From: Pseudoalteromonas rubra | GTDB lineage: Bacteria; Pseudomonadota; Gammaproteobacteria; Enterobacterales; Alteromonadaceae | Direction of reading: 5' to 3' | DNA: 64,000 bases | Assembly: GCF_005887115.1 (NCBI RefSeq) | Contig: NZ_PNCJ01000005.1 | Span: 620,001 to 684,000, forward strand | In this document: piece by piece, positions 18,805-25,915 of the stretch | Layout: each line of letters opens with the position of its first letter | Position numbering within the stretch: the first letter of the stretch is position 1 | Program-made: the position numbers and the translations under genes | The notes under the pieces: generated by a model | Told to the model about the DNA's origin: nothing | Databases searched by the model: none | Seen by the model: the letters and a program-made list of their open reading frames with translations, nothing else

Positions 18805-18818
18805 GCCAACTTTTAACC
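18805..18818 (-). promoter_or_regulatory. Sigma54-like promoter of the efflux operon
   Basis: Read on the minus strand, GG and GC lie exactly 10 bases apart (GGTTAAAAGTTGGC). The -12 side (TTGGC) is good and the -24 side (AGGTT) is weak. A start near 18793 would give a leader of about 150 bases before the adaptor gene. The NtrC-type regulator in the same cluster makes a sigma54 promoter plausible. Confidence 0.5.
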
Positions 18819-18862
18819 TTTTGTTTTGTATTGGTTTTTTATTTTATAAATAGAACCAAAAG

Positions 18863-18908
18863 TGTCCGCGGACAGAAAAAGTGTCCGCTCTCCTTGCTAC
18901 GGCGGACA
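18863..18908. promoter_or_regulatory. Palindromic TGTCCG/CGGACA sites, likely NtrC-type enhancer
   Basis: TGTCCGCGGACA at 18863-18874 is a perfect 12-bp palindrome. A second pair, TGTCCGC (18882-18888) and GCGGACA (18902-18908), repeats the same half-sites with a 13-base spacer. They lie about 70-115 bp upstream of the predicted start of the efflux operon, the usual range for activators of sigma54 promoters. The regulator encoded at 12587 is the obvious candidate to bind them. Confidence 0.6.
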
Positions 18909-19077
18909 GATTGAACACGAACGAATCGTACCTTTTTGGCTTGTATAACTGATAGTGGTGGCGGGCTATTGTTTCGAGATAACTGGGCTAGGGAACTACA
19001 TCCGGCATTGAGATATCTTGAATTCTGGGTCAAGTTTAGACACACTGCCTTTTTAAATTATAATGATAATAACCACT

Positions 19078-19551
19078 ATGAAATCAATGATCCTGACGTT
19101 ACTGGCACTCATCTCTCTTTCCTCTTATGCGTTACCTGAGCGTATAGTACTGCTCCGTCACGCAGAAAAAATGACGGGACCGGATCCAGAGCTAACCGAG
19201 CAAGGGCATCACAGAGCACATCGGCTCACTGCGCTACTTACTCCTTACAAACCAACCGCTTTGTTTTCAACAAACTATAATCGCACTAAGCAAACACTGG
19301 CTCCACTGAGTGATGCAACCTCACTGTCGGTAACAGAGTATGATCCACGTAAGCTGGCTGGTTTCGCTGAGCAGCTAAAAGGCTATACAGGTACCTTAGT
19401 TGTTGCTGGTCACAGCAATACAACGCCCGAACTGGTAAAGCACCTGAGCGGACAAGCTGTCAGCATCAGTGAGAAAGAGTTTCATAAGGTGTTTATCGTA
19501 AGCTGGCAAGATGATGGCAAGGCGACTGTGCAAGAGCTGAGTTCAGACTAA
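19078..19551 (+). CDS. Periplasmic histidine phosphatase superfamily protein
   Basis: The protein has a signal peptide (about 1-19 from the ATG at 19078, ending SYA). The catalytic LLRHAEK motif follows, then LSTN..RTKQTL around 65-75 and the second catalytic His in VVAGHSNTTPELV. This is the phosphoglycerate-mutase/SixA-like fold that uses a phosphohistidine intermediate. The secreted location points to a periplasmic phosphomonoesterase; the substrate is unknown. An ATG five codons upstream (19063) is possible but would put extra polar residues before the signal peptide. Confidence 0.8.
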   Translation: MKSMILTLLALISLSSYALPERIVLLRHAEKMTGPDPELTEQGHHRAHRLTALLTPYKPTALFSTNYNRTKQTLAPLSDATSLSVTEYDPRKLAGFAEQLKGYTGTLVVAGHSNTTPELVKHLSGQAVSISEKEFHKVFIVSWQDDGKATVQELSSD

Positions 19552-19585
19552 GGTGTCACCTTTATTTGATGTTGCTATAAGACTT

Positions 19586-19619
19586 TAAAAAAGCAGCAGG
19601 CCTACCTGATGGCAGGCCT
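19586..19619 (-). terminator. Terminator after the secreted-protein gene
   Basis: On the minus strand, arms of nine bases (19619-19611 and 19606-19598) form a hairpin with a 4-base loop and one G-T pair, followed after five bases by a run of six T. It lies about 13 bp after the stop of the minus-strand secreted protein. Confidence 0.65.
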
Positions 19620-19631
19620 CAGAGTCGAAAG

Positions 19632-20003
19632 TTAATGACCCGTTTCGTAGTCTGCACGAGCAGTGTTGGTTCGTTCCCAGGTACCGTCTTTATAGAGGAT
19701 TAACGCGGAGGCAGTATTGTTTGGTGAATATGCACGGATGGTCGCACCACAACTTGTACCACCGCTACAATTGGCAATACCGCTCCAACGCACTTCCTCA
19801 ACCGGCTTGGTGATATTTTTAATATAGAATCGTCCACTTGTTGAGTTACCAAATGAGAAGTCGAGTGCACTACAGCTCGCTGTTCCATTCCCCCAGCTAT
19901 GACCACCACTTTTAGGATAGATATCGCAGACCATTTGCGCAGAGAATGCTGAACCGGCGAATAATGTACCCGCAACAAGAGCCAGTGTTTTTAGTGTTTT
20001 CAT
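19632..20003 (-). CDS. Small secreted protein, paralogue of the adjacent gene
   Basis: The product, about 123 residues, has a signal peptide (ending SAFSA) and a compact mature domain with four or five cysteines (MVCDIYP, TASCSALDF, NCSGGTSCG). It shares most residues with the next gene upstream: CD.YPKS.G.SWGNGTA, FSFG.STSGRFY.KNI.KP, ILYKDGTWERTNTA and the C-terminal YETGH. I do not recognise the family. The ATG at 20003 begins MKTLKTLALV and is chosen over an upstream GTG at 20021. Confidence 0.8.
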   Translation of the reverse strand: MKTLKTLALVAGTLFAGSAFSAQMVCDIYPKSGGHSWGNGTASCSALDFSFGNSTSGRFYIKNITKPVEEVRWSGIANCSGGTSCGATIRAYSPNNTASALILYKDGTWERTNTARADYETGH

Positions 20004-20129
20004 CGTTATAATCCTTATCACTCTTTTCAGAGAAACTTTCTATAAAAAGGCAGCATATACACGTCAGTAAGGTTAAATATGCTGGTATTTAGTTCGTAAT
20101 TTTCAATAGGGCTAACAGTGGACTGCTCA

Positions 20130-20498
20130 CTAGTGACCAGTTTCGTATTCAGCATTGGCTGTATTTGTTCTTTCCCACGTGCCGTCTTTATACAAGATAA
20201 GCGCAGATGCAGAGTTTGTTGTGTACGCTCTGATTGTGACACTGCAACTGGTCCCGCCTGAGCAATTCGCGCCACTCCAATGAACTTCCTGGATAGGTTT
20301 ACTGATATTTTTCAGGTAGAAGCGTCCACTTGTAGAGCGACCAAATGAAAAGTCAAAACCCATACAGTTGGCTGTACCATTCCCCCAGCTAGAACCGTTA
20401 CTCTTGGGGTATACATCACATACCATCTCTGCAGAAAATGCAGAACCGGCGAAAAAAGTGCCCGCGACCAGAGCAAGTGCTTTTACTGTAGTTTTCAT
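20130..20498 (-). CDS. Small secreted protein, tandem paralogue
   Basis: The protein has the same design as its neighbour: signal peptide ending SAFSA, then about 100 residues with paired cysteines (MVCDVYP, ANCMGFDF, NCSGGTSC) and the shared ending DGTWERTNTA...YETGH. The ATG at 20498 has AGGATAATAACG before it, nearly the same leader as the paralogue, so the duplication includes the ribosome site. Function is unknown; a secreted, disulphide-stabilised beta protein is inferred. Confidence 0.8.
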   Translation of the reverse strand: MKTTVKALALVAGTFFAGSAFSAEMVCDVYPKSNGSSWGNGTANCMGFDFSFGRSTSGRFYLKNISKPIQEVHWSGANCSGGTSCSVTIRAYTTNSASALILYKDGTWERTNTANAEYETGH

Positions 20499-20826
20499 CG
20501 TTATTATCCTTATACATACATAAAATGTAAAAAAACCAACAATCAAATGATGCCAACAATGCAACATTTGTTACTTAAACTACCCAACAAAAAACAACAA
20601 TGTCAACATTAAAAAACCAAAAAAACACAAATAAAACACCAAATGGTTACAAATAATTTATTCCAACCAAGATATTAATTCTTAACAATACACTGAAAAC
20701 AAAGTAAATAATGATGAATCAACAATGCAAGCCACCGTGAGATGTAGATATGTTATCTATCGTAATAACTTTGGGTACTTGCTCATCCATAAATGCTTAA
20801 AAAGGAACACACAAGGTCAAGAATGG
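20499..20826. other. AT-rich intergenic region
   Basis: This is upstream of the two tandem secreted-protein genes and downstream of the MocR gene. It is strikingly A-rich on the plus strand around 20570-20700 (many AAC and AAA runs). I see no gene, hairpin or clear operator. It should contain the promoter of the upstream paralogue. Confidence 0.5.
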
Positions 20827-22266
20827 TTACAGAAGTGACATAATTTTTGCCAGCCCTTCGCGCATTTTTTCTTCACACTGTCCGGCAAAGCCAAGACGAA
20901 TATGTGTGTAGCGAGATTGCGGAAAACGCCAGAACGCATTTTCCGTTTGAACGTACACACCCTGCGCGGCGGCTTGAGCGCTAAGATCAGATACATCTCT
21001 ATGCGTATTAACCCAAAACGCCATACCACCATCGGGTACATTAAATGTCAGATGATGCCCTGCTCTCTGATAATGCTTGAGTGCATCAGCCATTGCATCA
21101 CAGCGTGTTTGATAGCGCTTTGTCATGCGTCTCAAGTGGCGCTCAAACTCACCAGATGCCATCCAGCCAGCCAGCGCCAGCTGCAATATAATGTCATTCT
21201 TGTAGTTCATCAGCTGTTTCAGTGCACTTAGCTGAGCGAGCACATCAGCTCTGGCGACCAAATATCCCATCCGGGCACCAGCAAACATGATTTTAGAAAA
21301 AGTAGAAACATAGATCACAATACCGTGCGGATCACTGGCGGCCATTGGTTGGAGCGCAGGGCAGCGATAGTGAAACTCATGGTCATAATCGTCTTCTACA
21401 ATAAACACACCATGTTCAGCACACAATTGATATATTGCCATGCGCCGTGCAACGGACAAAGTAACCGTTGTTGGGTACTGATGTAGCGGTGTCAAGTAAA
21501 GCAATTTAATATGAGTTTGCAGCAGGCGTTCACGCAGGCTGTCAATGCTTAGCCCCTCCTCATCCTGAGCAATACCATAGAGCGTTGCACCACATGCCTC
21601 AAACGCTCGGTGTGCCGGTGGATAACCCAAAGATTCGACGGCAATGCCTTCTCCGGGCCTGATAAAGGCTTTGGCGATTAAAAACAATGCTTCCTGAGAA
21701 CCATTACACACCAGCAAATCATCACATTCCAGAGCACGGGCACGACGCAGATAGCGCTGTAACTGTTTTTTTAAAGCAGGCTCTCCTGTGCTGTGACTAT
21801 AATGCAAACTTGGTACATTGACGGCACGGCATGCCAGGCTGAGATGGCGACGAAACTCATCGTAAGGGAAATCGGACAGATCCGCCAGTCCACCAGCAAA
21901 GCTGTATTGATAACTGGCAGCTCCCCTGATGTCAGGTTCTGGCACGGTCAGAGATAACGCAAAGTCTGGCTGGATATTCATACTATGCTGGGTTGTCAGA
22001 GTAACATGCTGACTGGATTCTATCGGCAGTGCCTGATTAACCCGATACCCTCTCCTTTGCTCTGAGCATAACCACCCCTGTGCAACCAAATTTTGTAAAG
22101 CGGTCATCACTGTATGACGATTTATACCATATAGCTGAGCGAGTTTTCTGGCTGATGGCAGCGGATCATCCGGTTGCAAGTGGCCCTGTCTGATGGCGAC
22201 CCGGATCTGCTCTGCCAATTGTAAGTGCTTAGGTCTATCCTGAGTCAGAGGCTGTCCGGTCAACAT
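20827..22266 (-). CDS. MocR-family (GntR-aminotransferase fusion) regulator
   Basis: The N-terminal winged helix (about 15-80; PLPSARKLAQLYGINRHTV) is fused to a class I aminotransferase-like domain. PLP-site residues include NGSQEALFL, FIVEDDYDHEF and the lysine in STFSKIMFAGARMGY. MocR proteins such as PdxR and GabR use PLP or a PLP adduct as signal. The ATG at 22266 has GGGGAG at the right distance; an upstream GTG at 22281 would leave it without one. The gene is divergent from a GNAT-PaiB pair, its probable targets. Direct repeats lie in the shared gap. Confidence 0.9.
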   Translation of the reverse strand: MLTGQPLTQDRPKHLQLAEQIRVAIRQGHLQPDDPLPSARKLAQLYGINRHTVMTALQNLVAQGWLCSEQRRGYRVNQALPIESSQHVTLTTQHSMNIQPDFALSLTVPEPDIRGAASYQYSFAGGLADLSDFPYDEFRRHLSLACRAVNVPSLHYSHSTGEPALKKQLQRYLRRARALECDDLLVCNGSQEALFLIAKAFIRPGEGIAVESLGYPPAHRAFEACGATLYGIAQDEEGLSIDSLRERLLQTHIKLLYLTPLHQYPTTVTLSVARRMAIYQLCAEHGVFIVEDDYDHEFHYRCPALQPMAASDPHGIVIYVSTFSKIMFAGARMGYLVARADVLAQLSALKQLMNYKNDIILQLALAGWMASGEFERHLRRMTKRYQTRCDAMADALKHYQRAGHHLTFNVPDGGMAFWVNTHRDVSDLSAQAAAQGVYVQTENAFWRFPQSRYTHIRLGFAGQCEEKMREGLAKIMSLL

Positions 22267-22274
22267 AGTTATAC

Positions 22275-22305
22275 TCCCCACCCGGTATGAAAATCCCCAC
22301 CTGGT
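22275..22305. promoter_or_regulatory. Direct repeat in the MocR-GNAT divergent region
   Basis: TCCCCACCCGGT (22275-22286) and TCCCCACCTGGT (22294-22305) are direct repeats with one mismatch and a 19-bp period. MocR dimers commonly bind direct repeats about two helical turns apart. The first copy overlaps the ribosome site of the MocR gene, which would suit autoregulation. Confidence 0.5.
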
Positions 22306-22396
22306 CTAATCAAAAATAAATTTCTGGTTGTTTATAACCTACCAGAAAACCCTACTCTGATCACACAAAGTTAGCAGTTAATATAAGGAACAGCAG

Positions 22397-22972
22397 ATGT
22401 TAAAATCGATTACTCTGTCATCAGAAAAAGTACGTCTGGAACCACTCACACGGGCTCACCTGCCACACTTGCGTGATTTTGGCGAACAAACCACACTTTG
22501 GACCTGGGTACTGGATAATTATTGTCAGTCGAGTGCAAAGCTTACATTGTGGTTTGAGCAGTCTGCTCAGTTTGATCCCGATATTCAGTTACCTCTGGTG
22601 ATTGTCGACAAAGCAACCAACAACATAGCGGGCAGCACACGTTTATTCAGGCTGAATCAGACTAATCTGAGTGCCGAAATTGGCCATACTTTTATTGGCG
22701 AGCAGTGGCAGCGCAGCCACATAAATACGCACACAAAGTACTTACTGCTCAAGCATGCTTTTGAAACCCTGGGCCTGGTACGCGTACAGCTGCGTACACA
22801 TGAGCACAATCAAAAGTCACGTTCGGCTATCGCCCGTTTGGGTGCGCAATTTGAAGGTTTAATCTTAAAAGATCAACGCATTGCAGCCGATACATTTCGC
22901 AATACTGCCCAGTTCGTGATCACTGATGACATGTGGCCTCAGGTAAAAGACAAACTGGAGGGTTGGTTATGA
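22397..22972 (+). CDS. GNAT N-acetyltransferase, RimJ/RimL-like
   Basis: The 191-residue protein has the RimJ/RimL-type order: VRLEPLTRAHLPHL near the start, IAGSTRLFRL near 76, GHTFIGEQWQRSHINTH near 95 and the acetyl-CoA end LVRVQLRTHEHNQKSRSAIARLG. It transfers an acetyl group from acetyl-CoA to an amine, target unknown. AAGGA lies upstream of the ATG. Its stop overlaps the next start (ATGA), so it is coupled to the PaiB-like gene, and it is divergent from the MocR regulator. Confidence 0.88.
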   Translation: MLKSITLSSEKVRLEPLTRAHLPHLRDFGEQTTLWTWVLDNYCQSSAKLTLWFEQSAQFDPDIQLPLVIVDKATNNIAGSTRLFRLNQTNLSAEIGHTFIGEQWQRSHINTHTKYLLLKHAFETLGLVRVQLRTHEHNQKSRSAIARLGAQFEGLILKDQRIAADTFRNTAQFVITDDMWPQVKDKLEGWL

Positions 22973-23550
22973 GTTATCCACGTACCGCATTTTCTGAACA
23001 CAACGCAGAGCGCCTGTGGCAACTGATAACAGAGCACCCACTTGCGACCTTAGTTGTTGCGGAGTCTGACACGCCTTTTGTTCATATGTCTTTGAGCCTG
23101 AATAATGAAAAAACCCATCTACTGGGGCATGCAAACCCGGCTAACCCACTTACCAGACTGGACAAAACACACCTGCATGTCTTGTTCAGAGGACCGGATG
23201 CATATTTATCTCCCAGTCAGGTAACGGGGCTGCCGCTGCCGACCTGGGATTACGCCACTGTTCATATCCACGGTCAACTCTCAGAAATCACACACCCAGA
23301 AGAAAAACGCTCTGCGTTACAACACCAGCTAAAGCAATTTGAGTCGCCCGTTAATCCCTGGGATATGTCGGTACTCAGTGAAAATCAGATTGCTAAGCTA
23401 TTCTCTCAGCTGTTCTTTTTCAAAATAGAGATAGAGTCAATTACAGGCACATTTAAACTGAGCCAGAATAAAAATAGCGACATCCGCCAAACCATTGCGC
23501 ACTTACTTGAAGCTCAGGGCAATCCGCTTAGTCGCTATTATCAGCAGTGA
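22969..23550 (+). CDS. PaiB-like FMN-binding protein
   Basis: The 193-residue protein matches the FMN-binding split-barrel family named after Bacillus PaiB. Visible stretches are LWQLITEHPLATLVV, LLGHANPANPL, VLFRGPDAYLSP and WDYATVHIHGQL, with the ending of the FMN domain near 150. Family members include transcription repressors and flavoproteins of unclear role. The ATG at 22969 overlaps the stop of the acetyltransferase gene. A GNAT with PaiB is reminiscent of the Bacillus paiAB pair. The 3' end overlaps the convergent hydrolase gene by 23 bp. Confidence 0.85.
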   Translation: MSYPRTAFSEHNAERLWQLITEHPLATLVVAESDTPFVHMSLSLNNEKTHLLGHANPANPLTRLDKTHLHVLFRGPDAYLSPSQVTGLPLPTWDYATVHIHGQLSEITHPEEKRSALQHQLKQFESPVNPWDMSVLSENQIAKLFSQLFFFKIEIESITGTFKLSQNKNSDIRQTIAHLLEAQGNPLSRYYQQ

Positions 23551-24733
23551 AATGTGCGATCAGTGTTTGTGTCAGTGCAATAATCGGTTCATCACACTCA
23601 TCCTGAGCCCCACAATTGGCGATCAACCCGATCGCCACATCCTGCTCGGCCAAATAGATACTTTGTGTAATATAGCCAAACTCATTGCCGCCATGATGAT
23701 ACAAGACACCGTCATCGTACTTTTCAACCATCACCCCTAAGCCATAATACAGCTCTCCGTGCAAAAAGTTCGGCAACCAACGAGCTGTTTGTAAATGTGC
23801 ATCGCCGACCATATTGCGATAAATGCGCTCATTAACAGGAGGCTTTTTAACAACGATGGCTTTGAGTAACTTTGCCATATCCCGTGCGCTTGATGAAACC
23901 GGCGCATCGGCCAGTGCCGTATTCACAATCAGCTGTTTTGTGTTGTAGCGCTGACGGTAGGGTAAAACAAAATCAGGTTCCTCCATGTTGAAAAAATAGC
24001 CGGATGCCACGTCATCCGCCTCAACATCATACCCTTTTACGAAGGTCTCTGTTAATGCCAGAGGCTCAATCACATGCTCGTGCAGTAATCGGCCAAGAGG
24101 CTGTTTTAGCTTGTTTTCAATCACCATACCCGCCAGTACGTAGCCAGAGTTTGAATAGGCAAAGCCGGAGCCCGGCTCAAAATATGCCTGCTGTTCCAGA
24201 ACAAACCGCAGTGCAAACCGGTTGCCCTTGCGGAGCGCCTCTTCAGCCAGTTGGGCTCGAGTAAAATCCAGCTCACCCACATCATTGTATTCAACGATCC
24301 CGGCGCTGTGATTGAGCAGCTGACGCAATGTCATGGTTTCGAGATTCTGGATACGGCCCACCATATCGTATGGCACCCAGGGCAACACAGGCTCATCGAG
24401 ACTCAGTAACTTTTTATCCTCCAGTATGGCCACCAGCAAGCCTATTAGCTTTTTGCCTGCACTGCCATTGGGGATGCGGGTCTGGCTGGTCATGGGAGCC
24501 TGAGTCTGGAGATCGGCATATCCGGCGCTGCCATAATAGCGCTCATCTGATGTTTCAATATACACACTTACACCCGGGATAAAGTCCGATACTAAATCTA
24601 CCAGCATGGGGGTTACCTGCCTGTGAAGACCGTTTTCAGGCTGCCTGACTTCATCATATGCAGCACCTTGCGTCCCGCCACAACTGCAGACTAACCAAAT
24701 CAGCATGACAAGCCACACACCTAATTGCCCCAT
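23528..24733 (-). CDS. Serine hydrolase of the beta-lactamase/PBP4-like family
   Basis: The N-terminus (GVWLVMLIWLVCSC) is a lipoprotein-type signal with two cysteines. The core holds the catalytic set of class C beta-lactamase relatives: SxxK in NGSAGKKL, YxN in YSNSGY and HxG in HHGGNEFGY. Such proteins include esterases, D-amino-acid peptidases and true beta-lactamases, which cannot be told apart here. The ATG at 24733 is preferred, as earlier in-frame starts add a long basic, non-signal leader. It is convergent with, and overlaps, the PaiB-like gene. Confidence 0.85.
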   Translation of the reverse strand: MGQLGVWLVMLIWLVCSCGGTQGAAYDEVRQPENGLHRQVTPMLVDLVSDFIPGVSVYIETSDERYYGSAGYADLQTQAPMTSQTRIPNGSAGKKLIGLLVAILEDKKLLSLDEPVLPWVPYDMVGRIQNLETMTLRQLLNHSAGIVEYNDVGELDFTRAQLAEEALRKGNRFALRFVLEQQAYFEPGSGFAYSNSGYVLAGMVIENKLKQPLGRLLHEHVIEPLALTETFVKGYDVEADDVASGYFFNMEEPDFVLPYRQRYNTKQLIVNTALADAPVSSSARDMAKLLKAIVVKKPPVNERIYRNMVGDAHLQTARWLPNFLHGELYYGLGVMVEKYDDGVLYHHGGNEFGYITQSIYLAEQDVAIGLIANCGAQDECDEPIIALTQTLIAHFTADNSD

Positions 24734-24944
24734 TTTAATACCCACCAGTTGATTTCCTTGTCTATTATTGTGCCTACAAACTACTTTAAATTTCGGTACA
24801 AATACATACACTAAGCAATATATCTATTTGAATTTTATACGTTGCTGTCAATGTCCACGACTCAGTTAGCCCGCTTAACAATCGCTTTCGTCTGGCTTTA
24901 TCATGGCTTAGTACCCAAAGCGCCGTTGAAAAAGACAACTTCTC

Positions 24945-25457
24945 GTGAATAAAAATAACAAATACAATTATGAGATCCGACATGCAAAAAACCAGGACTG
25001 CCGGAGCCTGGCCCTACTGGCGTCTCGGGTTTGGCTGGACACGTATGCCAGGGACGAAGTTAAGGCCGACTGCACAGAGTACGCAAACAGTACCTTTACC
25101 ACAGACTATTTTAGGGCTTTGCTTGAGCGACCGGACTACCGGCTGCTTGTCAGTGATCAGGCTGGCGTATTACAGGGCTTTGTGCTGGTCAACCTCACCG
25201 CTCACTATCAGTCGCCAGATAACGGCTATGAAGTCGAAAAGCTCTACATAGACAAGCCATTTCAGGGCGCAGGCCTGGGTCGCGCTTTACTGAATCAGGT
25301 CGCGCAGCAGTTTGGCAAGCCCATGTGGCTCTACACCTGGACAGAAAACGCGGCCAATCAGTTTTATCGTCGACTGGGTGCTCAGCAAATAGGTACTCTT
25401 AGCTTTGAGGCATTCGGTAGTACAATCAATAACAACGTTTATAAAATCTCCCTATAA
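24945..25457 (+). CDS. GNAT N-acetyltransferase
   Basis: The GNAT core is visible: EIRHAKNQDCRSLALLA near the start, VEKLYIDKPFQGAGLGRALLNQV (the Q/R-x-x-G-x-G/A acetyl-CoA loop) near 95-115 and NAANQFYRRLGAQQIGT near the end. The target is unknown. The likely start is GTG at 24945; no in-frame ATG precedes the core. A lipoprotein gene follows 11 bp later and may be co-transcribed. Confidence 0.85.
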   Translation: MNKNNKYNYEIRHAKNQDCRSLALLASRVWLDTYARDEVKADCTEYANSTFTTDYFRALLERPDYRLLVSDQAGVLQGFVLVNLTAHYQSPDNGYEVEKLYIDKPFQGAGLGRALLNQVAQQFGKPMWLYTWTENAANQFYRRLGAQQIGTLSFEAFGSTINNNVYKISL

Positions 25458-25467
25458 GGAACATATT

Positions 25468-25872
25468 ATGAAGTACATACTCCTGATTTTCTTTTTTGCG
25501 TTGCTCTGTGGCTGTCAGACCACATCACCAGAACCTGGTATTACAGGCGACACTGAATATACTGCCAGCGACCCTGAGTATGGCTTTGTGCCACACAAAC
25601 CGATCAAACTGGGCGGCTTTTTGCGTGGCTCCAAGTATGAAGGCAGCCATATTGACTACTTTCAGAGCCTGACCGGCCCTAATGGCGAGCCCGTCGAAGT
25701 AAACCGACTTGGCAGTTGCTGCCCGTTTGAAGATAAATCTATGCTATTTGGCGGAGGTATGCTGGATAAGTATGAACTTAGCTATCAGGGCCAGAAAAAG
25801 CCCGTCACGATTTATGTAAATTTATATCAATTTGAATCGCCTAAGGCACCACAAGGCTTCACTTTGTTATAA
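25468..25872 (+). CDS. Lipoprotein of unknown function
   Basis: Starting at the ATG 25468, which has TAAGGA before it, the protein has a short signal ending in LLCGC, so Cys18 or so is acylated. The mature protein is about 115 residues and has a paired cysteine (GSCCPFED) and a beta-rich end (KPVTIYVNLYQFESP). The part LGSCCPF is reminiscent of other small proteobacterial lipoproteins, but I cannot assign a function. A strong terminator follows at once. Confidence 0.8.
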   Translation: MKYILLIFFFALLCGCQTTSPEPGITGDTEYTASDPEYGFVPHKPIKLGGFLRGSKYEGSHIDYFQSLTGPNGEPVEVNRLGSCCPFEDKSMLFGGGMLDKYELSYQGQKKPVTIYVNLYQFESPKAPQGFTLL

Positions 25873-25873
25873 T

Positions 25874-25901
25874 AAAGAGGAGGGCATCAGCCCTCCTCTT
25901 T
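25874..25901 (+). terminator. Strong hairpin terminator
   Basis: A perfect 12-bp stem (AAAGAGGAGGGC against GCCCTCCTCTTT) closes a 4-base loop, with the T-rich edge forming part of the stem. It lies between the lipoprotein stop and the convergent protease/lactamase gene and probably works in both directions. Confidence 0.85.
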
Positions 25902-25915
25902 ACTGAGAGGATAAA

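Noticed and set aside
19050..19078. Fur-box-like string near the histidine phosphatase start
   Set aside because: It matches only part of the consensus and overlaps the probable start region; not enough to call.
22267..22281. GTG start for the MocR gene
   Set aside because: The ATG at 22266 has a good GGGGAG site; the GTG would place this site inside the coding region.
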